A stretch of DNA of 64,000 bases from Micromonospora sp. WMMD1082 (GTDB lineage Bacteria; Actinomycetota; Actinomycetes; Mycobacteriales; Micromonosporaceae). Location: NCBI RefSeq assembly GCF_029626175.1, contig NZ_JARUBM010000002.1, positions 5,845,001 to 5,909,000 on the forward strand, given 5' to 3'. The notes below the pieces were generated by a model that worked only from the letters and a program-made list of their open reading frames with translations, had not been told where the DNA came from and made no database searches. The position numbers and the translations under genes are program-made. Numbering within the stretch: the first letter of the stretch is position 1; each line of letters begins with the position of its first letter. This document shows positions 51,111 through 59,887 of this stretch, piece by piece.

Positions 51111-52309
51111 CGCGCGGCCCTGGGCAGCGTCGCCACGTCCCGGCGCACCGTGTCACGGATGTGGCCGATGAGGGCGTACAGGTCGGGGCAGTAGACCGAG
51201 GGGTTGTCGAAGCCGTTGCGAGCGCGGTAGCGGTGGGTGCGCAGTCCGCCGCCACAGACCCGGCGCAGGTCGCAGGTGCCGCAGGTCGCACAGAGCGCCT
51301 GCACCGGATCCTGCTGGGACCGCACCGCGGGCAGGTCGAGGGCGGCGTCGAACGGATCCCGTTGCACGTGCAGCCCGGTACGGGCCGCGCCGGAGTAGGC
51401 GGCGGCGAGCGTGTCGTCCATCTCGATCTCACCGTCGGTCTGCACCACCGCCACCACCACGGGACTCAGGCCCACCCCGGCCAGCCGGGAGGTGCCGCCG
51501 AGGAGCACCTGGATGATCTCGTCGAAGAGTCGGATCCGGACCGGCGGGCCCGGCGTGTGGTACCACCGGTCGAAGACCGAGATCAGCCATCGGGCGTACG
51601 GAGTCCGGCGCGGATCCGCCGGGCGCTCGGGTGGGGGAGTGCTCCAGGTGCCGTGCGGCAGGAGGAAGTCGATGGTCGGCGGCCGGTGCGCGAGCAGGCT
51701 GAGGTACGTGGCGACCGGGTCGTTGCGGAGGTCGACCGTGCACAGTAGCCCGTTGAACAGGTGTGGGTACCCCGTGGTCAGTCGACGCAGGGCGGTCTCG
51801 ACGCGGGCATGACTGCCCTGCCCGTCGGGCCCGCGCCGGTGCCGGTCGTGCGCGGCCCGGTCGCCGTCGAGGCTGATGCTGAGCCGCACGTCGAGCCGGT
51901 CGAGCAGGTCGAGGTACGTCTCGTCCAGCCGGGTGGCGTTGGTCTGCACGGTCAGCCGTACCGGCACGGGTGCCACGCCATGTCGGATGGCCGACACCGC
52001 TGCCTCGATCCGTGCCGGTCCCGCCAGCAACGGCTCGCCGCCGTGCAGGATCACCGAGACCCGGTCGAGCCGGTGCGCCCGGACGTGTTCACCGATCCGG
52101 CGGGCGGTCGCGTCGAGCACCCGCTGCGGCATGGCCCGGGGCAGATCCCGCCACCGCTGGTCGGTCATCGTGTAGACGTAGCAGTGGTCGCAGGCCAGGT
52201 CGCAGCGGCTGTGCAGCTTGAGCACGAACTGGCGGAAGGGGACAGGCGGAGCGCGGCGGGTGGCGGCGCCGCCGGCCGGCCGGCGACCGTCGTCGGATCC
52301 GGGCATCAG
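51107..52309 (-). CDS. FxsB-family radical SAM/SPASM cyclophane-forming enzyme
   Basis: A 400-residue radical SAM enzyme. The CX3CX2C cluster motif is RCDLACDHCYVY (Cys35, 39, 42), followed by SVILHGGEPLL and the strand LSISLDGDRAAHDRHR. A C-terminal SPASM-type region has CATCGTCDLRRVCGGGLRTH and a final YCPDLYALI for auxiliary clusters. FxsB-type enzymes join an aromatic side chain to a nearby beta carbon in FxSxx-COOH precursors. ATG 52309 is preferred; GTG 52318 is close and in frame. The precursor gene is divergent, 292 bp away. It should act on that precursor before the HExxH enzyme or together with it. Confidence 0.85.
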   Translation of the reverse strand: MMPGSDDGRRPAGGAATRRAPPVPFRQFVLKLHSRCDLACDHCYVYTMTDQRWRDLPRAMPQRVLDATARRIGEHVRAHRLDRVSVILHGGEPLLAGPARIEAAVSAIRHGVAPVPVRLTVQTNATRLDETYLDLLDRLDVRLSISLDGDRAAHDRHRRGPDGQGSHARVETALRRLTTGYPHLFNGLLCTVDLRNDPVATYLSLLAHRPPTIDFLLPHGTWSTPPPERPADPRRTPYARWLISVFDRWYHTPGPPVRIRLFDEIIQVLLGGTSRLAGVGLSPVVVAVVQTDGEIEMDDTLAAAYSGAARTGLHVQRDPFDAALDLPAVRSQQDPVQALCATCGTCDLRRVCGGGLRTHRYRARNGFDNPSVYCPDLYALIGHIRDTVRRDVATLPRAAR

Positions 52310-52601
52310 GAGCTTCACCGCCCTGGCTGCGGCCGGTTGGCCGTGGTCGACGAACTCACAGCATACATCGACGTTCGGCGCTCTAATCCCCGTGTTCGGT
52401 GTGGTCCCGGCTCGCCGACTCGCGGCGCGATCGCGACCGGACCGTCGCGGCGGTGGCGTGCGCCGGGCGGTGGGCAGCCGTCCGGCGACCACGTCATACA
52501 GTTATCATGGGCGTACGCAGCGGATCCGGCCAACGGTCTGTGTCCGGGGTTGCGAGGCGGCGCGATCATTGTGCGAGATGCAGACAGGCGGTGATCGGGG
52601 G
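52310..52601. promoter_or_regulatory. Divergent promoter region of the RiPP cluster
   Basis: A 292-bp region between the maturase operon (minus) and the precursor operon (plus). It contains two AT-richer patches, CACAGCATACATCGACG near 52350 and GTCATACAGTTATCATGG near 52490, that could carry -10 elements for the two directions. No operator palindrome stands out. Confidence 0.35.
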
Positions 52602-52784
52602 ATGGACACCGGGGAGGACTCGTTGCGCTCCGATCTGATCGATCTGACCGACGTGGACATGGTCGCGCTCGACGCCGTGCCGAGCGAGGTTCTCCTGGCC
52701 GCGCTGCACCGGTTGCAGCGCCGCAGCGGCGCTGCCGGCGACCAGTACGCGGGCTGGCAGAGCGCCATCGATGGCGACGACTGA
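52602..52784 (+). CDS. fxsA: FxSxx-COOH-type RiPP precursor, atypical W-x-S variant
   Basis: A 60-residue peptide with the leader pattern of FxsA precursors (DLIDLTDVDMVALDAVPSEV, then LLAALHRLQ) and a C-terminus GDQYAGWQSAIDGDD. In usual FxsA peptides the chain ends F-x-S-x-x. Here the aromatic is Trp (WQSAI) and four extra residues follow, so the crosslink would be Trp-Ser rather than Phe-Ser, and the end is extended. ATG 52602 follows GGGGG and the frame ends inside the next gene, which starts at 52771. It lies divergent from the FxsB and HExxH genes, as in other members of this system. Confidence 0.75.
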   Translation: MDTGEDSLRSDLIDLTDVDMVALDAVPSEVLLAALHRLQRRSGAAGDQYAGWQSAIDGDD

Positions 52785-55700
52785 CCGCGAGGACGCCCCG
52801 GTCGTGCCGGGTGACGTCCCGCAGCAGCGACCCGCCCGCGACCGTGCCGGCCCGCCCGGCCGGGACGAGACGGTCGGCAGCTGCACCATCGTCTCGTTCG
52901 TCTCGCCCACCAGCGGCACGGGGCGCAGCAGCGCGGTCGCCAACATCGCCTGGATCCTCGCCTCCCACGGCAAACGGGTCCTCGCCGTGGACTGGTGCAC
53001 CAAGACACCCCGGGTCTACGACTACCTGCGCTCGTTCCGGGTGGACGCCGTTCCGGCCGCCGGGGTGCTCGGCGCGGAGCTCGCCGCCCTGATCAGCCCG
53101 CACCCGGACCCGCCCGTGCATCGGGCGTCGGTGGCCGCACCCACCGCACCGGAACAGGGCGTCCTCTACCAGTACGCGATATCCGGGTCGAGTTTCGGGT
53201 TCGCGATGATCGGCATCAGCCTCGACGTCAACACCCTGCCGGAGGTCGACCCGGTTCGGGCCCGGCAACTGCTGCGGCACGGCGGCTACGACTACGTCCT
53301 GATCGACACCCCGGTCGACCTCACCCTGCCCGGCATCAGCTACACCGCGATGCTCAGCGACGTCGCGGTGGTCTCGATACCGCCCCGCCGGCAGGCGATG
53401 CAGCAGGCGGCGGATCTGGCCGGCCAGTTGCTGCGGGAGGCCACCGGCGGCATCCGGGTGCTCGCGGCGCCGACGCTGCGCGATGTCAGCCAACCGTGGT
53501 ACGGCGCGGCCCGCGACTCGGCCCGCAAAGCGTTCGCGAACCTGCTCGACGAGTCGATCGCCGGGCTGGCCGGTGCCTCCGCGGTGGAGATCGTGGAGGT
53601 GCCCGAGCAGGCGTACGACACCTACGACGATGTGCTGGCCGTGCTGGCCGATACGCCGGGCAGCGAAAACACTCTCCTCGCGGCCTACGAGCAGATGGCC
53701 TCCTGGATCAGCGGTGGCGCGGTGGCCCGAGCGGCCGACGTGCCCGAGCGGATCCGTCGCCGGTACCGCCGGGGCGTGCTGCTGGACCGGGCCGAGAGCG
53801 CGGACGAGATCCACGTGTTGTACGAGCCCGTCGACCGGCCGTTCGCCGACTGGATCGGTGGGCAGCTACGTCGGGCGAACGCCCAGGTCCAGCCGCACGC
53901 CGTGCGCTCAGGGGTGGTGCCGGCGTACGGCCCGGACGCCACGGTGCTGGCCATCCTGTCGCGGGGTGTGGTCCAAGCCCTCGGCACCGGCCTGACCGCC
54001 GCGCAGGACACCGATGTCGAGCTGTTCGGCGTACTGACCAGCGGGGACGCCCCCGAACAGCTGGATCCGAGCCGGGTCATCGACCTGCGAGCGGTCGACG
54101 GGGCGCGGGCGCAGCCGCTGCTGCTCAGCCGGCTGGGCCTCATCGCACCCGCGCAGCCCACCGGCGACCTGCGGACCGCGCCGCGATACCCGGCCGAGGC
54201 CGAGCGTCGGCTGCGGACCAACCTGCCACCCCGCAACGAGTCCTTCGTCGGTCGCGGCGAATACCTCGAACGGCTGCGCGACCAGCTCGCCGACGGCGGT
54301 GGCCCGGTAACCCTCACCGGCGGCGCCGGCGTCGGCAAGAGCGAGATCGCCCGCGAGTTCGCCCACCGCTTCGCCTACGACTACGACGTGGTCTGGTGGA
54401 TTCCGGCGCAGGACCGGGAGACGGTCCAGGCGGCTCTCGGTGAGCTGGCCCAGGAGATCAACGTGGCCGACAGCGTCGGCGCGGCGGAGGCGGCCGTGGC
54501 CGCCCTGTCGGCTCCGCGCGGTGCCATCGCCCGCTGGCTGCTGATCTACGACAACGCCGACGACGCGGAGGTGCTGGCCGGACTGCTACCCCGCACCGGG
54601 GCCGGGCACGTGCTGTTCACCTCGCGCGACGACGGCTCCTCCAACCTGCCGGCACCGCTGGAGGTAGCGGCGTTCACCGGCGACGAGAGCACCGCGATGC
54701 TGCGGTGGACGCTCGGCATCAGCGCCGAGGACGCGCGGGCCATCGCGGCCGCGGTGGAGCACCTACCGCTGGCGCTGCGGTTGGCCACCGCGTGGATCCG
54801 CGAGCGCACCCGGGCCCTTGAGCGCGAGGGCGTGCCCAACCTGGAGGCGGTCGGCCGGTGCGTCGCCGAGCTGCTGGACTGGCTGCGGCGGCCGGCCGGC
54901 GAGGAGGAACCGGCCGAGCGGATCCCCGGCTCCCGCACCTCGACCGTGGCCCGGGTGCTGGACATCACGCTGGACACCCTGCGGGACGTCGAGTTCGGGC
55001 CGCTGGCGATCCGGGTCGCCGAACTCGGTGCGTTCCTCTCGCCGGAGGGCATCGGCTTCCCCCTGCTGCGGTCGGTGCCGATGCTGACCCAACTCGCCAC
55101 CGCGGCCGGCATCGATCCGGAGGAGCTGCTGCTCGACGCCGGGGAGATCGACCTGGTGCTGACCGTCGGCGCGCGGTTCGCCCTCTTCGACATCGACTGG
55201 GGGCGTGGTGCCGCGCTGCGGATGCACCGGGCCATCCAGGTCCTGCTGCGCGAGGCGATGCCCGAGCCGCAGCGCCGCGAGCGCCACCGCCAGGTCCTGC
55301 GGGGACTGGCCGGCTACGCGCCGACGGACCCGGAGGCCGACGACCGCCGCTACATACCGGTCTTCGAGGAGTTGCAGCGGCATCTCGTGCCGTCCGGCGC
55401 GTTGACGGCCGAGGAGGCGTCGGTGCGGCACTGGGTGGTGAAACAGGTCCGCTACCTGTTCTTCTTCGGCGACAGCGACGCCTGGCAGTCCGCGGTGCGG
55501 TTGGCGCAGCAGGTGTGCGACCGGTGGACGGCCACCGGCGACTTCGACCAGCTGACCATGCGGCTGTTCGTCCAGACCGCCAACCTGCACCGGGTGCTGG
55601 GTAAGCACCAGGAGGCGCTCCGCCTCGACGAGCGGGTCCTCAGCGAGCAGCGTCGCCGCCACGGACTGCGGCACTTCCGGACCCTCATCGTGGGCCGGGG

Positions 55701-56673
55701 TCGGGGCGGTGACCTGCGTGGCCTCGGCCGGTTCGAGGAAGCGCGGGTGGAGGACCAGGCCACCCTCCTCGGTTACCAGGAGGTGCTCGGCGACGACCAC
55801 CCGAACACCCTGATGGCGATCAACAATCTCGCCATCGCCTTCCAGCTGACGGGCGACGCCCGCGAGGCACTGCGGCTGGCCCACCAGCTGCTCGCCCGGT
55901 GGATGTCGCTGTTCGGGCCGGAGGAACCGGCGACATGGCGGGCGTCGTGCCTGGTGGGGACGCTGGAGCGGGAAGCCGGCGAGTGCGAGCTGTCGCTGGT
56001 CACGCTGCGCGAGACGCTGGAGCGGGTGCACGAGCTGCGGTCCGCCAGTCACCTCGACGAGCTGCGCGTCAACCGGAGCCTCGCGGTCACCGAGCGCCGG
56101 CTCGGGCTTGCCATCGCCGCGAAGAAGCGCAGCATCGAGACGTTCCGCGGCTACCGGGACCGGTTCGGCGAGGACCATCCGATCACCCGGGCCAGCCTGC
56201 TCAGCATGGCGGTGGACTACTACCGGGCGGGGGACGCCGGGATCGCCGTCGAGCACGCCATCCGCTGCCTGCGGGGCTACGAGCGGCAACTGGAGACCGG
56301 GCATCCGTTCACCGCCGTCTGTTCGGTCAACCTGGGGCTGTTCCAGCGTGGCGCCGGCGAGTACGACCAGGCTGTCCGCGACGGCGAACGCGGCCTGCGT
56401 ACGCTCCGGGCCCGCCTCGGCGACACCCATCCGTGGACGCTGACCGCCACCACGGCCCAGGCCGGCCACCTGGCGGCCCGGGGTGATCTCACCGATGCCG
56501 TCCGGATCCAGGAGGACACGTATCACACCTGCCTGCGCTACCTGGGCCGGCGCCATCCCTGCACCGTCGACGCCGAGGCCAACCGCGTGGCGATCCGCGC
56601 GCTGCGCGAGGGTGCCAACGGGGCCGACGCCATCGCGTTGACCGACACCGACATCGACGTGCCGAGAAGCTGA
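52771..56673 (+). CDS. fxsT: FxSxx-COOH system giant STAND/TPR protein
   Basis: A 1300-residue protein in five parts: an N-terminal ParA-like P-loop domain with a degenerate motif SPTSGTGRSS (about 45-54, Arg in place of the usual Lys); a TIR-like segment (about 345-455, VLYEPVDRPFADWIGGQLR); an NB-ARC ATPase with TLTGGAGVGKSEIAREF (about 515-530) and WLLIYDNADD; a helical middle; and C-terminal TPR repeats (about 930-1290, such as HPNTLMAINNLAIAFQLTGD). It overlaps the precursor gene by 14 bp. This matches the tetratricopeptide protein of FxSxx-COOH systems. Such STAND proteins usually sense a molecule and oligomerise, so it may respond to the cyclophane peptide. Confidence 0.8.
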   Translation: MATTDREDAPVVPGDVPQQRPARDRAGPPGRDETVGSCTIVSFVSPTSGTGRSSAVANIAWILASHGKRVLAVDWCTKTPRVYDYLRSFRVDAVPAAGVLGAELAALISPHPDPPVHRASVAAPTAPEQGVLYQYAISGSSFGFAMIGISLDVNTLPEVDPVRARQLLRHGGYDYVLIDTPVDLTLPGISYTAMLSDVAVVSIPPRRQAMQQAADLAGQLLREATGGIRVLAAPTLRDVSQPWYGAARDSARKAFANLLDESIAGLAGASAVEIVEVPEQAYDTYDDVLAVLADTPGSENTLLAAYEQMASWISGGAVARAADVPERIRRRYRRGVLLDRAESADEIHVLYEPVDRPFADWIGGQLRRANAQVQPHAVRSGVVPAYGPDATVLAILSRGVVQALGTGLTAAQDTDVELFGVLTSGDAPEQLDPSRVIDLRAVDGARAQPLLLSRLGLIAPAQPTGDLRTAPRYPAEAERRLRTNLPPRNESFVGRGEYLERLRDQLADGGGPVTLTGGAGVGKSEIAREFAHRFAYDYDVVWWIPAQDRETVQAALGELAQEINVADSVGAAEAAVAALSAPRGAIARWLLIYDNADDAEVLAGLLPRTGAGHVLFTSRDDGSSNLPAPLEVAAFTGDESTAMLRWTLGISAEDARAIAAAVEHLPLALRLATAWIRERTRALEREGVPNLEAVGRCVAELLDWLRRPAGEEEPAERIPGSRTSTVARVLDITLDTLRDVEFGPLAIRVAELGAFLSPEGIGFPLLRSVPMLTQLATAAGIDPEELLLDAGEIDLVLTVGARFALFDIDWGRGAALRMHRAIQVLLREAMPEPQRRERHRQVLRGLAGYAPTDPEADDRRYIPVFEELQRHLVPSGALTAEEASVRHWVVKQVRYLFFFGDSDAWQSAVRLAQQVCDRWTATGDFDQLTMRLFVQTANLHRVLGKHQEALRLDERVLSEQRRRHGLRHFRTLIVGRGRGGDLRGLGRFEEARVEDQATLLGYQEVLGDDHPNTLMAINNLAIAFQLTGDAREALRLAHQLLARWMSLFGPEEPATWRASCLVGTLEREAGECELSLVTLRETLERVHELRSASHLDELRVNRSLAVTERRLGLAIAAKKRSIETFRGYRDRFGEDHPITRASLLSMAVDYYRAGDAGIAVEHAIRCLRGYERQLETGHPFTAVCSVNLGLFQRGAGEYDQAVRDGERGLRTLRARLGDTHPWTLTATTAQAGHLAARGDLTDAVRIQEDTYHTCLRYLGRRHPCTVDAEANRVAIRALREGANGADAIALTDTDIDVPRS

Positions 56674-56684
56674 GGAGTGGCCAG

Positions 56685-57692
56685 GTGACGGATCCGCAGC
56701 TGATCGACGCGCTGGAGGAGGAGTCGGCCGAGCAGGATGTGCCCGGATTCCGCAAGAAGCGAAACCTGTGCCGGGAGTTGCTGCTCCGCGGTACCGGCAT
56801 CTTCCACATCGCGCACTACACCGGCGGTGTGCTCGACTTCTCGTTGGACCTCCTGGGTCACGCGTCGGCTCCGGCGGCCGTTGACGACGCCGAGCCCGCG
56901 CAGCGCCGCGAGGCGTACCGGCGGGTGGGCGCCCAACTCGTCTACCGGGCGGCCGACCTCAGCCGTCGGGTGTGGGAGCTCCAGTGTGGCGGGCTGGTCC
57001 GGCTGGCCGTCCAGACCCGGGCGGATCTCGTCTTCTGCAACACCGTGACCGGTGGCGAACACGTGGTGGGATTCGGGTCGCTTCCGTCGACCAGCACCGA
57101 CGCGGTGGCCGACCCGTCCCGGTCGAGCGAGATCGACCGGGCGGCCGCCCAACTCGCCAGCGCACTGCGTCAGCTGGTGCGGCTGCCCTCGCAGAATCCG
57201 GGCGGCTGGCTGACCGCCGGCGGGGCGCCGGTGTCGGCGCCGACCGCCGACTTGGCGGCTCACGTGGTCGGTCCACCGGAGGCCAGCGGTCTGCTCGCCA
57301 CGGCGCTGCGGCCCGCCGGGCTGCACTATCTCAGCCACCACCGGGCGGGCGAGCAGACGGCCGCGGCCGACATCCTGCGTCACCCGGACCTGGAGGTCTT
57401 CTTCAACCGCGGCGTGACCGTGGCCGGCCGGCGCGCCCGTTACGAACGCCTGGCCGGTGACCTGTCACTACTGTCCCTACAGGTCAGCCGGGACCTGCGC
57501 CGCACGGTGGCCGGTCAGGTCGAACGCATGGTGCTCGACCTGGAGATCGGTGCGGTCTTCTACTACCTGCTCGCCCCGGAGGAGTACCTCTTCGGGGTCG
57601 CGCTCGACCAGGACTGGGTCACTCAGGCAGATCTCGACATGTCAGCGCTGGGACGGCAGCTGACGGGGTCGGAGACCCGAACCAGCACGTGA
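56685..57692 (+). CDS. Unknown protein downstream of the FxsT-like gene
   Basis: A 335-residue soluble protein that I do not recognise. It is helical and acidic at the start (DPQLIDALEEESAEQDVPGF), with a basic stretch RKKRNLCRELLLRGTG, a middle region YRRVGAQLVYRAADLSRRVW, and a conserved-looking C-terminal part VFFNRGVTVAGRRARYERLA. No P-loop, HxH or Cys cluster is visible. GTG 56685 follows GAGGAG, 11 bp after the FxsT stop, so it belongs to the precursor operon. It ends 17 bp from the convergent AAA ATPase gene, and the two together may act in the same system. Confidence 0.55.
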   Translation: MTDPQLIDALEEESAEQDVPGFRKKRNLCRELLLRGTGIFHIAHYTGGVLDFSLDLLGHASAPAAVDDAEPAQRREAYRRVGAQLVYRAADLSRRVWELQCGGLVRLAVQTRADLVFCNTVTGGEHVVGFGSLPSTSTDAVADPSRSSEIDRAAAQLASALRQLVRLPSQNPGGWLTAGGAPVSAPTADLAAHVVGPPEASGLLATALRPAGLHYLSHHRAGEQTAAADILRHPDLEVFFNRGVTVAGRRARYERLAGDLSLLSLQVSRDLRRTVAGQVERMVLDLEIGAVFYYLLAPEEYLFGVALDQDWVTQADLDMSALGRQLTGSETRTST

Positions 57693-57709
57693 GGTGAGGA
57701 TGACGGTGG

Positions 57710-59887
57710 TCAGGCGTTCACCACCAGCCGCCGCACCCGATCGCTCAGCCCGTCGAACACCGATCGCGCCTCCGACCAACTGCGGGAGCGCTCCGGCGGC
57801 TCGATCGGGCCGCCGTCACCGGGCACGGCCAGGTCACCCAGCACGTCCAGTTGGAACAGCGGCAGGTACTCGGCGATGCCGTCGTAGGTCTCACAGAGCC
57901 GGTCCAACCGGCCCAGGTCCCCCGGACGAGGTACGCGGCGGTGGCCCGCGTACCAGCCCTCGACGCCGTCGCGGAACGCCTCGATCAGCCGTCGTAGCAC
58001 CATCGACGTGCCCAGTGCCCGCTGCACGTCCCGTGAGCGCAACCCCGAGCGCAGCGGCGCGGCGTCCTCGACCGCTCGTCGGATCTCGGTGCCGGGCGGC
58101 GCGAACGCGTCGCGCAGGTGGCGGTCGAAGCCGGTGAGCTGGTCGAGGGCCTCGATGGCCTCGACGAAGAGCCGGGCGACCGGCCCCGGCAACGCCGCAC
58201 CCACCGTCGGCCGTGCCGCCGGTGGATGGTCCCGCCGCCCCGGGCCCCGGAGATCGTGGCGAAGGTCGTCCCGAATCTCGTCCAGCTGGTACGACAGCCG
58301 TTCGATGGAGCGTTGGGCGTTGGTCTGCTGGCGCTGGATGCGCTCCACCCGCGTGCGGACCGAGGTCAGCGCGTCCGCGCCGAGCGCCTGTTCAAGCCGG
58401 CGTAGGGAGGCCCTGATGCTGCCCGACAGATCCTCGGGAAAGGACTGCGGGTCGTAGACGATCGGCTCCACACTGAACGTCTCGGCGAGGTCGGCGGCGA
58501 ACTCCGCCGGCAGGTGCCCGACGACGACCAGGATGACCTCGCTGTCCGGCACCGCCGCCCGGATCGCCACCACCCGCCGGTTGAGCGCGTCGACCTCCTC
58601 GGACTTGAGCACCGATTCGGACAGCAGCACGCAACAGCCGGCGCCGTGTTCCTCCAGCGGCACCCAGAAGTCGACCGGCAGGTCCCGTAGCGAACCCACC
58701 AGATGGTCGCGTTGGTACGACCAGCCGTCCTGGGTGAGCACTCGCCGCACGTCGGCGGCGACATCCTGCCTGCTGGCCAGGTCGAACTGGACCCGTACCG
58801 CCTCACGGACCATGAGGTGGGTGACCGGTGTGTCGGCCTGCGCCGCCCGCTGGTAGAGGTGGTAGCACAGCCGGATCAACCGGCGGGGCACCCCGTCGGT
58901 CAGGTTGGTGAGGTACTCGGTGGTCTCCACCGTGAACGGTGCCAGCCGCGCGTGACCGAACGTGTGGAGCTGGCTGCGCCGGATGAAGTCCCGCACGTCC
59001 TGCGCGTTCAGCGCGGACATTCGCACGACCGGCCCGATCCGCTGCCGCACATCCGGGCTGAGCAGGTGCAACATGTCGGGCAGCCCGGCAATCACCAGGA
59101 GGGCGCCGGCCGTCGCGAAGATCTCGATCATCCGAGAGAACCGGGCCATCGTGTCGTCGCCCGGATCGCCGGCCGCCGAGAGGATCTTGTCCAGTTCGTC
59201 GAGCACCAGCACGAAGCGTTCGCGGCGGTGCGCGCACAGCAGGGCCAGAGCCCCCATCATCGTCACCGCGTCGGACTCCACATCGGTCCGGGCGGGGACG
59301 CCGGCCGCCTCCAGGCCCGGCCCGGGCGGGTAACCCATCAGCCAGTCCCACGACGCCGCCTCGGTGGCGGGATCGAGCAGCATGGCCAGCACCGTGCCGA
59401 CGGACGGATCGGTGGTGACCTGGGCCAGCTCCGCCCGTAACCGTTCGCGGAGCCGCCCGGCGTCTGGTGGCCCGTCCGGGGTGTCGCCCGGCGCGGCCAC
59501 GCCAGGTGATGGCTCCGCCCGGTATTCGTCAAGCAGGGCGCGCACCGTGTCGCGGGACAGCCGACCGAGGAACTGGCGACTCAGTGACAGGAACGTGTCG
59601 GCGGGCGCGTCGAGGTAGATCGCGGTGACCGTCCCGCCGGTGGCCCCACGGGTGTGGGCCAGCAGCTCCGCGGCCAGATGTGTCTTGCCGGTGCCGTAGT
59701 CACCCACCACCGCGACCGTGCCGCCGTCGCCGCTGCGCAGGTAGTGGTCCACGTGGGCGAGCGCGTCGCGAATGGCGGCGGTGGTGACCGTGGTCGACGG
59801 CGCCCCGCCCTCGGACACCCTGGCGACCGCCGTCGGGGAGAACGGGTTGACCGGACCGACCGCCGGTGGATCTTCGGTTGCGTCCAT
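57710..59887 (-). CDS. AAA ATPase of unknown function at the edge of the RiPP cluster
   Basis: A 725-residue ATPase. The AAA module (about residues 30-370) has Walker A VVGDYGTGKTHLAAEL (about 60-75) and Walker B RFVLVLDELDKILSAAG, followed by a sensor-like stretch and LTDGVPRRLIRLCYHLYQRA, as in Orc1/TniB-like ATPases. The second half (about 400-725) holds a domain with PDSEVILVVVGHLPAEFAAD, a coiled-coil-like segment RIQRQQTNAQRSIERLSYQL, and a helical C-terminus. It is convergent with the unknown 335-residue gene, and its start at 59887 is the usual ATG. A role in signalling or defence is possible; there is no direct evidence. Confidence 0.7.
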   Translation of the reverse strand: MDATEDPPAVGPVNPFSPTAVARVSEGGAPSTTVTTAAIRDALAHVDHYLRSGDGGTVAVVGDYGTGKTHLAAELLAHTRGATGGTVTAIYLDAPADTFLSLSRQFLGRLSRDTVRALLDEYRAEPSPGVAAPGDTPDGPPDAGRLRERLRAELAQVTTDPSVGTVLAMLLDPATEAASWDWLMGYPPGPGLEAAGVPARTDVESDAVTMMGALALLCAHRRERFVLVLDELDKILSAAGDPGDDTMARFSRMIEIFATAGALLVIAGLPDMLHLLSPDVRQRIGPVVRMSALNAQDVRDFIRRSQLHTFGHARLAPFTVETTEYLTNLTDGVPRRLIRLCYHLYQRAAQADTPVTHLMVREAVRVQFDLASRQDVAADVRRVLTQDGWSYQRDHLVGSLRDLPVDFWVPLEEHGAGCCVLLSESVLKSEEVDALNRRVVAIRAAVPDSEVILVVVGHLPAEFAADLAETFSVEPIVYDPQSFPEDLSGSIRASLRRLEQALGADALTSVRTRVERIQRQQTNAQRSIERLSYQLDEIRDDLRHDLRGPGRRDHPPAARPTVGAALPGPVARLFVEAIEALDQLTGFDRHLRDAFAPPGTEIRRAVEDAAPLRSGLRSRDVQRALGTSMVLRRLIEAFRDGVEGWYAGHRRVPRPGDLGRLDRLCETYDGIAEYLPLFQLDVLGDLAVPGDGGPIEPPERSRSWSEARSVFDGLSDRVRRLVVNA

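Noticed and set aside
48955..51432. 825-codon frame covering three minus-strand genes
   Set aside because: Only its last 262 codons are a real protein; the rest is a shadow frame of the HExxH gene with Arg/Gly/Pro-rich translation.
54763..56556. 597-codon open frame antisense to the FxsT-like gene
   Set aside because: The sense strand has NB-ARC and TPR motifs and correct codon bias; the antisense frame does not.
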